Of a DNA stretch of 64,000 nt, positions 41,748 to 52,600 are shown one piece after another. Position numbers and translations under genes: made by a program. The notes under the pieces are model-generated. The model saw nothing but the letters and a program-made list of their open reading frames with translations, searched no databases and was not told where the DNA came from. The stretch covers positions 628,774 to 692,773 of the forward strand of contig CAJNDS010002085.1 in NCBI GenBank assembly GCA_905221605.1, in the 5' to 3' direction. The stretch's first letter is position 1, and each line of letters starts with the position of its first letter. The stretch comes from Symbiodinium natans (Eukaryota; Sar; Dinophyceae; Suessiales; Symbiodiniaceae).

Positions 41748-43283
41748 ATGGCTGAGGAAGATGCACCCGCTACTGTGGCCCCCGAGCCTCCCATGGCCGA
41801 GCCTCCCGTGGCCCCCGAGCCCGCCCAGCCGGCGAAGCCTGTGGTGGTGGCCGAACCCCCCAGCCGGTCCCTGAGCCCACCGAAGCTCCTGAAGAAGCGC
41901 CGCAGCCCAAAAGGCGAGGCCGACCCCCCGGCTCGAAGAACAAGCCGAAGCCGCCCCCGACGGTGGCCGTGGCGGAGCTTCCTAAGCCTCCTCAGCCGGT
42001 TGAGCCGCCGCAGCCCCAAGAGCCCCCGCAACAAGAGTCCCCACAACAGCCCGTGCCCCCTGAGCGGCCGTCGGGCATGACGTCCTCGGAGGCCCGCCAG
42101 GCCCGACAGCTCTCCCGCGCCGAGCCAATTCAGCCTCAAGACGGGGGTCAACATGCTGACCATGGGCCGCATCTTCGCGGACTCCAGCCTGGGCATCGCC
42201 ACGGCCGGCAGCTTCCAGGCGGACACGGTGGAGCCCCTGCTTCCGACCAATCAGTTCCTGAACCTGAAGGCGGGCACCGTGTCTGTGCGTGTCACGGACC
42301 AGGCGGACCAGAGCCTCTGCACTTTTGCCACGTCAGAGGTGCACTCGGTGGCCCCGCGGCTGCGAGTGGACACAGACCTCTACATCGACGACGCCACGGG
42401 CACGGCCACGGGGGTGGTGACCAATGCGATCTCCACGCGGGTCCAGGAGGCTCCGGGGGCACCGTCGTCAATGGCGCCCTGGATGTGCAGGGCACGCTGA
42501 CCTCGGAGAGCGTGGAGCTCAGCACGGAGCTGCGGGCGCCCACGGTGCGGGCGAGGCCCACACACGACTACCTCACCCTCACGGGCGGCACGCAGGGGAC
42601 CTACCTCAACTCCGTGCTCTACACCGCCAGTGCGATTCGGGCCGACAACGGCATCGTCTCGAGCCCGGCCTACCTGGAGCTCATAGGTGGGTTGACGGGG
42701 GTGCAGGCACAAGGGGATTTGCAGGTGGTGTCCACCGTCAACAGCGGGGACGTGACGGCCGAGGTGCTGAACCTCGCGACCGCGGGCAATGCGCGGCTCC
42801 TGGTGACCTGCCATGCAGGGTCGGGGGAGCTCTCCGCCTCTTCCGCGGGAGGCGTGCAGCTCTACGCCCAGGACCAGGCCAACTTCCTGCGCACCTCCTC
42901 GGCGGGGCCGGCCAACCTCATCGTGGAATCGAACACGGGCGGGGCCAACGATGGGGAAGTGATCGTGAATTATGGGTTCCAAAATCTCTCGGACGAGAAG
43001 CTGAAGCACAGCGTGGAGCCTGCAGCAGCTCTTCGACGCCGTGGCACCCAAGTGGTACCGGCGGACCGAGGGGAGCCAGAAGCGTACGTTGGGTTTCATC
43101 GCGAATGAAGTGCAGGAGACGGGGCCCGTGGGCCAGGCGCTGTGCGGCAAGCTCGTGGACGAGGAGCTGGGGGAGCTCGTGACGCTCGACTACAACCGCA
43201 TGTGCTGCGTGCTGTGGGGTGTCTGCCAGGGGCTCCGGGCCCGCGTGGAGGCTCTTGAGAAGAAGCCCAAGAAGCGCTCGTGA
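41748..43283 (+). pseudogene. Fibre-like protein with peptidase-S74 chaperone tail
   Basis: ATG 41748 lies in GATTAAATGG. A Pro/Glu-rich stalk (to ~42100) with a basic patch KLLKKRRSPK precedes repetitive beta-type sequence with many short Gly/Thr/Ser strands. The C-terminus reads NLSDEKLKHSVEPAA, then after a frame change FDAVAPKWYRRT, TLGFIANEVQETG and VTLDYNRMCCVLWGVCQGLR, ending in a coiled-coil. That is the intramolecular chaperone (endosialidase/S74) pattern, which trimerises phage and virus fibres and cleaves itself at the Ser before SDEKLK-type starts. Frame breaks near 41940, 42128, 42455 and 43020. Probable host-attachment spike. Confidence 0.65.
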
Positions 43284-43289
43284 TATAAA

Positions 43290-44210
43290 ATGGACGCGGA
43301 GAACGTGAACCTATTCCGGCAGCTGGCCGCGGACTTCTCGGTCCGCGATGTGCGGAAGCTGCACCAGCTGGCACGGCGGGAATTCCCGGACCGGCCGGGC
43401 ATGAGCTATGCCCGAGCCGCGCGAGCTTTGCGGGACGACGTGGCCAGGCAGATTTTGGCCCCCAAGCCCCGGTCTTTAGGCAAGAGTGCAGCCGAGGGCC
43501 CCAACGATCGGCTGCAAGCTGATTTGATCGACTTCAACGTCAACACTCGGGGGGCCAACAAGTACGGGCTGATTGTCTCAGACGTTTTCACCCGAGAAGC
43601 AGTGACCAAAGCCCTGCCCGATAAGAAGACAGAGACAGTCTCGGCAGCAGCCCGGGAGATCATCCCGAAGCTGGTGGAGGAGGAAACCAATTATGTTGTG
43701 TCCACGGATCAAGGGGTTGAATTCAATGGCCTGGAGGGGGCGCTGCCGGACCCCGTGGTGCACAGAGTGAAGGACCCCTCGGATCGGAACGCTCTGGCAG
43801 TGGTAGATAGAACCATCCAAACCTTGAAACGGGACCTGGCCAGCGACGTGGCCCGGCATGGGGGCAACTGGAGCGAGCACCTGCCTGACGCAACCTTGGC
43901 CTACAAGCGCCGGCCACACGAGGCCGTGCATGCGGCCCCCGAGGATGTGGAGCACCAAAAATCCACCATGTTCCGATTGCACCAAGACAATGCCAAAAAG
44001 TTCCAGCACAACATGCAGCTCACCCGGCGCAGACAAGAGAGACTGGAGGAGATGGGGGCCTTCCGGGCCCCAACCAATGCGCGACGAAGCTTCGAGCCCC
44101 AATATGGAACCGCCAAGGATGTGGCATCCTACGACAGCATGGTGGTCAGGGCCACTGATGGCTCCGAGACCTTACTAAAGCACCTTACCCGTGCCCCGCG
44201 GGAGCACTGA
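43290..44210 (+). CDS. Retroviral-type (rve) integrase
   Basis: An intact 306-residue frame starting at TATAAAATGG, six bases after the fibre stop. The catalytic core shows D78 (LQADLIDFN), D140 (VVSTDQGVEFNG) and, where Glu is expected, D173 (NALAVVDRTIQTLK), 32 residues later. The N-terminal 70 residues are helical and basic; no HHCC zinc finger is seen. Polintons integrate by such a DDE enzyme acting on terminal inverted repeats. This is the only long gene of the block without a frame break. It lacks the chromodomain of some homologues; the C-terminal ~80 residues are basic and unassigned. Confidence 0.8.
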   Translation: MDAENVNLFRQLAADFSVRDVRKLHQLARREFPDRPGMSYARAARALRDDVARQILAPKPRSLGKSAAEGPNDRLQADLIDFNVNTRGANKYGLIVSDVFTREAVTKALPDKKTETVSAAAREIIPKLVEEETNYVVSTDQGVEFNGLEGALPDPVVHRVKDPSDRNALAVVDRTIQTLKRDLASDVARHGGNWSEHLPDATLAYKRRPHEAVHAAPEDVEHQKSTMFRLHQDNAKKFQHNMQLTRRRQERLEEMGAFRAPTNARRSFEPQYGTAKDVASYDSMVVRATDGSETLLKHLTRAPREH

Positions 44211-44317
44211 GCCTAAAGCGAGACTCACTCGCCCACCAGTACCACTGGCAATCAGGCAACTGCGAGACTTCAATCCAGGGCCTGCTGCCCCGCCCTGATT
44301 CTTTTCATGCATGATAA

Positions 44318-44902
44318 ATGAGCTCTGAGCTGTCAGCTGCCTGTGAAGCTGTCATGCAAAATCCTTCTGAGCAAAATCTGGTTAACCTGCTGGATTGTTG
44401 GTCACCACAATGGAAGCATCGCGGACGCCAACGAGGCATTGGCTCGGGATCATATGACATTTACTGCACCCTAGGACTGTATGCTTTTGGAGGCAACATC
44501 CCTTGCATGTCGAAAGCATCCGCCATAAAAGAAGCATGTGTCGCAGTCAATCATTTCTTGCGAGATCGCTTTCCAAACGGAAAATGGACTTCCCTCGCAG
44601 TGATTCTGAACCCTCACATAGGACTCCACCGCGACATGGGGAACATGATTGGCATGCCAAATTATGCGATCGCACTGGGCAGCTTTGCTGGAGGCAAAGT
44701 CTGGATTGAAGATGAACAAGGCACGTCACTGGACGAAGTTGTGATGAAAAACAAAATTCATCAGCTTCGCGGATCCTGGCTGAACATGCACGACAATCCA
44801 GTGTCCTTCGACGCGCGTCGGTTCCACAAAGTCGAGCCATGTAGGTCACATGTGGGCCATTGCGGCATACACTCCCACTGCTTTCAAGCGTTGCTCAAAT
44901 AA
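44318..44902 (+). CDS. 2-oxoglutarate/Fe(II)-oxygenase-like protein
   Basis: An intact 194-residue ORF with start in GATAAATGAG. The iron-facial-triad pattern is visible: H104-x-D106 in IGLHRDMGN, and H170 in FDARRFHKVEP. Between them NYAIALGSFAGGKVWIED resembles the jelly-roll strands (F-x-GG-x-x-W) of this fold. I recall similar small proteins from dinoflagellate retroelements. TET/JBP enzymes that oxidise thymine or methylcytosine share the fold, and dinoflagellate DNA contains hydroxymethyluracil, but assignment to that family is not shown here. It lies 107 bp after the viral integrase and could belong to either neighbour. Confidence 0.5.
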   Translation: MSSELSAACEAVMQNPSEQNLVNLLDCWSPQWKHRGRQRGIGSGSYDIYCTLGLYAFGGNIPCMSKASAIKEACVAVNHFLRDRFPNGKWTSLAVILNPHIGLHRDMGNMIGMPNYAIALGSFAGGKVWIEDEQGTSLDEVVMKNKIHQLRGSWLNMHDNPVSFDARRFHKVEPCRSHVGHCGIHSHCFQALLK

Positions 44903-45523
44903 AAATTGAAAGAATTGACAACCCTGGGGTTCCCTGTTCCAGAATCAAGTCTCTGCACGCCACGCAACGGGCCAGAAGAAACTTTCCGCATTTTTCCCGC
45001 ACTTTCGCGTTCTAAAAGTCAGGCCGAGGGCTGTAGGAGAAGAAAGAGAAGGACTTTGCCCCAATCACGAGCCAGAGACTACACTCAAACAGAACGCGTT
45101 GAGAGACAGAATATAAGAGGGCCATTGCCAGCCTGCATGCGTTCACGGAAATGGTAAATGAAAACCTGAACATGCAAACCAAAAATCCTTCAAAACTTTC
45201 TCTTAGAAAGAGTTCGAAATCTTAGTGTCAGCAGGCAAAGTCTCTGGGGCAAAACTCCTTCGCACACAGACCGGTTCATGTCTATCTGTAACCGGGAGTT
45301 CCAACTTCCACACAGCCAAGATCTTGGCATCAACCGTCTATGTCACGTCCACGCAAACGAAGCTGATGACACACTGAATGCCACAGCCAATTTTGCAGAT
45401 TGTCTTAACATGGAGACCAAAAAGGGCGTTTCAAGAACCACTTTTAAAAGAAAAACAAAGTCTTTCAAACCAAAAATCTCTCTCTTCTATCGCACTCCCC
45501 AGATCCCCCTAAGCTGTACAGCT
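44903..45523. other. Intergenic stretch before the hairpin
   Basis: AT-richer than the viral block. No gene seen; several AAACTTTCTC-like words. Confidence 0.4.
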
Positions 45524-45808
45524 AGCCTGAATGAAAGTGCGCAGCATCACATCTTTCATTTAACGGGCTCAGGACTTTGGGAATGCAGCTGCAGGGCCGC
45601 AGTTCTAGCAAGCAAAAATTGAATTGCACTTTAGAGGTTTTTCGTCGCGATTCTGAAGAAGAAAAATCAAATAAAAAAACCAAAGAAGGGCAGAATTACC
45701 TCCAAAACTGCTCTAAAGTCGATTTTGCTTGCTGTAGAACTGTGGCCCTGCAGAAGTTCTAAGCGCCGTTGAATGAAAGATGTGATGCTGCGCACTTTCA
45801 TTCAGGCT
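45524..45808. repeat. Large imperfect palindrome (MITE-like foldback), ~115-bp arms
   Basis: The left arm starts AGCCTGAATGAAAGTGCGCA and continues GCATCACATCTTTCATT, CTGCAGGGCCGCAGTTCTA, GCAAGCAAAA and CTTTAGAG. The right arm is its reverse complement, ending TGCGCACTTTCATTCAGGCT, with scattered mismatches. The ~55-bp loop is A-rich. No ORF is inside. It could be a non-autonomous inverted-repeat transposon or a source of small RNA. Confidence 0.8.
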
Positions 45809-45856
45809 GGCATCACTTCTTGCGGTACCTCAATGCACAAGAGCAGCACTGATTTC

Positions 45857-45926
45857 AGAAAGCTGTCATGGTCACTTTCGTTCATTTTCCTCTAAGCGCG
45901 CATGGAGGAAAGTGACAGCTTTCCTT
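45857..45926. repeat. Second, shorter imperfect hairpin
   Basis: GAAAGCTGTC-ATG-GTCACTTTC and CCTC on the left pair with GAGGAAAGTGACAGCTTTCC on the right around an AAGCGCGCAT loop. The left arm carries two small insertions. Confidence 0.55.
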
Positions 45927-46332
45927 TAGCAGAAGTTGCAGGGGCGGCGGATGCGCATTAACGAGCAGGATGAGCATTAGCGCGCGGATCTGTACCCCCC
46001 CTTGGCTTAGCCGCGTCTGCTCAAGGTGGTTTCGCCACCAGGGGGAGCCGTAGGAGGGGGAGTCCGTTGCTAAAGGTCCTTCTTTGCTTGGACCCCACTC
46101 ACAGGCAGCAGCCCCGTTTGGAGGCGTAGGTGTGCTTGGTGCTGTGTTTGCTGTAGCTTCTTAGCATTGCGCAATTCCTTGTGAACGCCCGCTTGCAAGA
46201 AGAATCCAAAGCTTGGCTTTGGATTTAACACTTTGCAAGCTGCATTGGCTCTCTCTTGAGTCTTTGGGTTAAGCGCTCGAAAGTTGCGTCAACTGAGCTC
46301 TCAGTTGTCCTGCCAACTTTCTCTGACCATTC

Positions 46333-46565
46333 GAGACTGAGAACTCTTTCTCTTTGTTTCTTGCTTACTAGTAAGACTGAGAACGCCCGTTCTCTTTCTC
46401 TAACGCTTCTCTTTCTTGCAACTTGCTGAGATTAAGAACGCCCGTTCTCTTTCTCCTACCTTTTACGTTGTGTTCCCTTTCTTTATCAAAGTTGGGAGCG
46501 CCCGTCTCCTTCCTTGTTAAGTTGCTGAGTGTGAACGCACGTTCTCTCTCTTGCAAACTTCTTAA
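46333..46565 (+). repeat. Tandem ~55-bp repeats with GAGAACGCCCGTTCTC hairpins in the LINE B leader
   Basis: Five diverged copies carry GAGAACGCCCGTTCTCTTTC or close variants; the word GAGAAC-GCCC-GTTCTC is self-complementary. They end ~90 bp before the ORF1 ATG. Likely 5' untranslated or promoter repeats of the element. Confidence 0.6.
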
Positions 46566-46657
46566 GGGTGGAGCCTCTTTACTTTACTTGCACCTTTTGG
46601 CAAATTTGTCTTGCGCACTGTGCAGTACGGATAGCTTCGGCGTAAGGTATCTGCACC

Positions 46658-49600
46658 ATGTCGCAAGATCGAATTAGCAACATCGATGGAAGCGCATTTC
46701 AGTGTCTTGCCGACTTTATGTTGGGTCATCTCACTGAGTATGATGCTCTCTTTGCCAGAACACCATCAACACATTTGCTGGAGTATCTTAGAGATGGATG
46801 TATCGTGTCTACACAAACTATGCAAGAATTGCGCCAAGTGCAGGGCTCAGAGCTCCAATCTATCTTACTCGTCAACCCTAGTAAGAATTTCCTTCATAAT
46901 CTAAGGAAGGGTCTTACACAACAGACGAGTATAACGATCGTGAGTAATTTGCACAGCTCACTTTCCATATCAGACATCCCATGTGTACTCTTCAGGAGTT
47001 ATGATGAAGACTTCCTTCGTCAAATCCACAGCTTGACGGTTATTGGTGCCATTGAAGTGCAGGGCAAACGGGAACTTGTATACTTGGTCACTTACATTCC
47101 CAGCAGCTACCCTGTCCATCACACTTGCTACTACATTGCCATAACGCCTTCCATGAAGCAAGAAGCCGCCAATACTGAAGTCATCATCGCTGGCACTGTT
47201 GGAATATTTGACGAGGAAGTTAAACACCTCAGTCGAGACTTTGGATTAGCTCACATTAGGAAGCCACAGCAGCCCATCGTTGCGTTAACTGATCAGGAGA
47301 ATCGATGTGTTGTTTGCCTCAGAGCGCCTAAGATCAGCGTAAGTCAACTTCAAGCGCTTATGCTGAAGGTTGAAGAGATGTATGATAAGGTGCTCAAACA
47401 AACTGAAGGCAAATCACAAATTGAGCTCCAGGTCTGGTATCGCTTTGCGCCTCTTGAAGGGATGCCGGGCAATAGTGTCAACTTCGTTGACCTTCCGTAT
47501 GCTATCAACTCTGCCCGAACTAAGGATGAAGCCTTTCAAGTGCATTGCATTCTCAATCAGCACAGGCTTATGAATGCGTTCCACACTGCTCCTGGAAAGT
47601 ATCTGAGAATCTTTGCGGACCCCTATCAGCTTCAGAAGGCTATCCTGGGTCTTCGGCAAAAGCAGCTTACCATCCCTGACAGCCTTGCGTTGCATGCCGC
47701 AAGATTTCACATTTGCAATGTGAAGAACTCACAAGAAATCTTTGCTTGGAAGGTGACTCAACCTTTCAACTCTACAGAGGTCTCTCTACAGATCACCTTT
47801 CACAATTGCACCGGAGACATGCAAGACATTATTCAGGATCTCGAGTACATCAAAATTCCGGTGCAATACAGAGGAATCGTACATGTATTAGCTGGCACTG
47901 ATGTTGTCATACCTGCTGTCCATGTAACTGCTACTGTCGCCGCTGCCGATGCGCTCACCCAATGTCAATATTTCGACCTTCCTTGTGGAAGAACTGAAGT
48001 GCAATTGCTGCAAGAGGTTGTTGATGCCCCAAGATGGAGCAACAAACCCATTAATCACATTTCCGAGAACCCTAGAGAACATTTTTTGAATTGCCACTCT
48101 GGGAGCGATAAGATTGGGCAAGGAAGATTGATCCATGTCAGAGCAAGGGATGAGTATCACCCCTTGTCCAAGCAACGAATTGCTAGTACAATTTGGCACA
48201 AGGATGACCTTGAAACACATTTCCTGATCATCGACAGACAGGCGCCTTACGTTGTTATGACTGGTAAATGTGAGGATGTTCCCGAACTAGTGAAGCTGCA
48301 GAGTGTCCAGACATTTCTCAGCCAAAATGAAGCCTTTCAAGGTTGGAGAGTGCCAGAAAACCTTCCTAAGGCTTCCCAAGAGGATGAAGACTTTACTGCT
48401 GAACTGGGATCTATCCAGTACTTGCTTGTCCGCATTACTGGTAAGACTGAACTAGAAATCCCGCTAGTTCTCAAGAACGGCCAACATCTCGCTTGTCATC
48501 CGGGATCTTCTGCGAGTAACAATGTTCTCGTCTCCCTACATCAGGGCGCGCTTCTATTCCTGCCACGATGTCACTCATGTGATATCATCAAGTTGATAGG
48601 GATTAATACTAGCGTCATCTATGCTTTTAACATCCGCACTGATGATAGACTTAAGGCTACTGCAGCCAATAAGCCGAACAAAGCCAGATGTGCCAATCAT
48701 CAGGATGGGAAGTCAAGCAAGGTTGCCATGGAGCAATCGGATACTGCCCAGTGCCCGACTTTGCTCCATGGAAAGCCTCCTGCTGTTAAAGGTGATGATG
48801 CGGCTGCCAACATGTTACCGGAAAATCCTGCCTCAGCACAGTTGAGTCAAGAAGGTGGGACTGGCAAAAGAAATATTGAGAGTAGCAAGGAAAAAGTTGA
48901 GATTGCTAGAAGACGTAATACTGTCTTAAGGTTTCAGGCGGAAGTCCCGGCCAACGTTCAAGAAGAAGTGCAAAGGCGCATTGCTGGCCTTTATTGCCCT
49001 GTTGCTGCTGCCTATCGAGTCATCTCGTGTGCTCAATGGAACAAAGAGCAATGCCAGCATTACGCCCCCTTTCCTAAACAAGCAGCTCTTGTCCTTGCTG
49101 CGGTTGGATATAATATACGTGAGGCCGCTCGAGCAAAGCTTGCACACATACTTGGTCTGACCTATCTTCAATTGGCAAGTGCTACACCGTTGGAGCTTCA
49201 GAGCTTTACTGAGGTGTATAGTAAGGCCATTTGGGCTATTCCGGCCAAGGAGCAATACACCATGCTTGTCCAGATCCATTGCAAGTGCTCCATGTGCCAG
49301 CAGCCGCAGCCCATTCTTGCTCTACCGTTGCATTCTGAACAGGACTCCTCTGATCAGATCAGTATCCTCGCTGATCTAGGTCAACTTGCTGACCTTGCGA
49401 TTGCGTGCATGCAGCAAAACTTGAGCCCTCGCAATGACACGTGCAAACTTGTCATTCAAAGACTTCCGTCTTTCTTCTGCCTTCTCACACAGAAGACTCA
49501 GAAAAGCTCTTTTGCGCAAGTCTGCAAAAGCGAGGCGGATATTCAAAGCTTTCTTGGCAGTACGGTATCAGTCATGCAACAGGCATATATTGTCGTTGCA

Positions 49601-52600
49601 CTCGTTCTGCATGATCCTAGTGCTAAGCACTACTTAGTGCTACACCATGCCAAAGAACAAGCAGGAGACTCAATCCTTCTTTATGACTCAATCTATGGAG
49701 TCCGTAAAGAAAACTTGTGGGCACAATTGATTAAGGCTGAGCACTACATCGAAGCCATCTTCATCAGAAGTGTTTGTGTCAATCAGCTTTACCCCGCCAC
49801 TGCTCTCATTAACTCTTTTAATGAGATTATCCGGCATCATGCTGATCCCAGTGAAAACGCAGAACAGCATATCAGTAGTGAAGCACTCACTATTGAGCAA
49901 GCTAAGATAACGAAGGTTGCAAGCTGGGGCAGCCCTGTCCCTTCTGCAACCTATATGACCATCACCTCAGAGGATGATTTTGGCTTGCCTAATCCGCCCT
50001 GTGCCCATCTTCTGCCACAAGCACAGGAATGCCAAAGCGGTACTGAATTTACTCTCGCCCAAAAGGGCAAATTCGATGAGGAGTCAGAACACCAAGCCAG
50101 TGTTAGTCTCCAACCCGACCCTAGTACTGCTTTGGCGACACAACTTGATAATGCATCTCTTCCTGAAGTGCACTCCATTGCTACTGATTCCGATGAGGAA
50201 CAGAGACCGCAACAACATGAAGTTCAAACTGCGCTGAACTCTGAGAAGAATGGCTCTGATAGGGGCAGCCAGCCCCTTAAAGCCAAGTCTGACTTGAGCT
50301 CTGATTCTCAGATGCGAAGAGTCAAGAAAAGCCTCGATAAGCTTAACAATGCTAAGCCTGTCTCCAAGAGAAAAGACGGTAAAATTGGAAGCAGGAACAA
50401 TCAAAGTAATGCTGTCTCGTCGGAAGACTGCATACAGGTCGCACTCGGTGTTGAACGTTACATCATCTTATCGCTTTTTGATGGATGCGGAATATCACGT
50501 GCTGTCACCGTTGAATGCCTCAAGCAACAACCAGTTGCGGCTGTAAGTGCAGAAAGTGACAGCGTCCTTCGCGCCCTCATATGCCATAAGTATGACTATG
50601 ACAAAAGCCAAAGATGGGCTCTTGACTCGCACCGTGTGCCATCGATCGCAATCGATGACGTTTGGACTCTACTTAAAGAGGATTACCGATTGCTGCGTGA
50701 ATGTTTGTCTTTCCTGGGAAGGATTCATCCACAAAAAACAGCCATCATCATTCCCGCCGGTTCCCCCTGCCAAGATCTCACGGTTGCAGGGTCCAGCTCA
50801 GGTGGATTAGGACTTCTGGGAGACCGCTCGCAACACATGCTTGTCTTATACGCAATTTTGCTTGCATTCGAAAGCATTGAACCCAGTATCCTTCAGTGCG
50901 TGCACATCTTCCTTGAAAATGCTGGGTCTATGAAGCCCATCCACCAGGACTTCATTCAGCAGATCTTCGGAATACGTGATTGTTGCTGCCATCACATTGC
51001 TGGAGCTACACTCGGCCATGTTGAAAGGAAAAGGAAATTCTTCACTAGATATGGGCAAATTGGCACCTTCAGCAACCGCCCCACTCCGTGGTTCCAAGGA
51101 TGGCGTCCTGTTGCGGAACACATGTGCGGAATAAAACCCCCCGGCGAAAAGCTAAAGCCTTGGCTTCGTCCCAAACGCTTTGATCGCGAGAGGGGGCTCC
51201 GATTGGCTGCATACTTTTACCACCCCTCTGCCCTTCTTTACCATGTACCCAGCTTCGGCGGAGCTGAAGCTTTCCAGAGGCAATTCTCACAAGCGGCTAA
51301 TACCTCCAATGGGGTTCCAAATCTACAATGGGAAAAATTTGTTCCTGATGGACCCATTGGCCTGCGCTTTGTAACAGATGTTCAGAAGCTTTCTCTTCAA
51401 GCGGACATCCCAAGCCTTGCAGCAATGGATCGCTTTGCGGAAGCTAATTACGAACTTCTCCGTGCAGAAAATGCCTTCCTTATAGGTGATAGTGGCATTC
51501 CTCCTTTCAGGGTTGCTCACTACAAGGAAATGTTGAGAGATGCTGAGCTCGATATCTGGCTTGCAGATGTGGAAGAACACATTAATGATATGTGTATTGC
51601 TTCCATTGTTGGGAATTGCTTCTACCCTGGTGCTCTCAAAGCTGCGATCAAATACACATCCCTTCGAGAGTTACTGAATGAAAACCCCGACAGTCATTGG
51701 AAACCGCTTCCCCTCTCACAGTTTCTCCAATACTGGCCTAGCTATGGCCAACAAGTTCTTGCTGCTACTACAGCTGTTAAGCTACAAGACAAGTTTTCGC
51801 ATAAGTTTCATGCGCCTTTTCCATGCGATGAACTTAATGCGGTTGGCTGGATCAAACAAGGTTTAACTGTCAATAAACCTGTTGTTCTGGAGTACACCCC
51901 CGGCCAAGGTAAATTCCAAGGCATTAGAGAGAGCGCGTCCGGCATTCCTAGAGGAATTTCCTTTGTGACGGAAACTCGATTCCATCAAACGCAAGACTTA
52001 TTGCAAGAAAAAGGAATCCCATCGGCCATCCAGAGTGTCTTGCAAATTGTTGACCCTCAATTAAAGCTTTTGTGTGGATCGAGACGCAATGTCATGGCCA
52101 ATTTGTGCAGAGAGACTGCTGCGAATCTCGGTGCCAAGTTTGCCTTACACTTTCTTGACTTCCCTGCACAAGGGTGGTGCCTGATCAGCTTTCTCAAAGC
52201 GTTGCATCTTGAGTTTGTCGCGTATAGAGACGAGTTCATCCCTCAATTCCTCCTTGTAAAGGGACAGCAAAATACCCTCTATGTGCAGCACTTGAAAGAT
52301 GCTAACGCTGGCAAGAAGTCTCCGCCAGTCGACTTCTTCCTATATGTCGAACAAGATGATCAATGTGCCTTAGCAATGCTCAATGCTTCCCAGGCTCGTG
52401 ATACTGTGCATGCGCTTACCCAAGCATCGATCTTTGAGGTCGTTGACATTGAACGAAGAGGAGCCAGCCCTGGCACCTTCCTTCACAAAGTAATCCAAGA
52501 GAACAGCCAGCTACCAACGCCTTGTCTGATATTTGAGGGTAACGAAGCTGCCTTACACCTGCACGGCCATACTATCCTCTGTTCCCCTTACCTTGGGCAA

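Larger units (their letters stand above)
35400..44210 (+). mobile_element. Integrated Polinton-like virus or relic (virus-like block)
   Basis: Eight tightly packed genes, all but one on the plus strand, occupy 8.8 kb: polymerase-helicase fusion, ssDNA-binding-like protein (minus), small membrane protein, C5 methyltransferase, packaging ATPase, penton-like protein, S74-tailed fibre and rve integrase. Packaging ATPase plus penton plus integrase plus polymerase is the Polinton/Polinton-like-virus core. No double-jelly-roll major capsid protein or maturation protease is visible. Genes are separated by few bases or overlap, unlike the host. Most are frameshifted. No terminal inverted repeats were found by eye; the limits are the outermost genes. 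Confidence 0.7.

Noticed and set aside
35400-44210. Bacterial or phage contamination
   Set aside because: The rve integrase, the Polinton-like gene set and the lack of ribosome-binding sites point to a eukaryotic virus; the block is flanked by eukaryotic repeats. A misassembly cannot be fully excluded.
46000-46100. HDV-like or other self-cleaving ribozyme at the LINE B 5' end
   Set aside because: A GGTGG-TTTCG-CCACC hairpin and complementary GGTCC/GGACC words exist, but I could not build the nested double pseudoknot.
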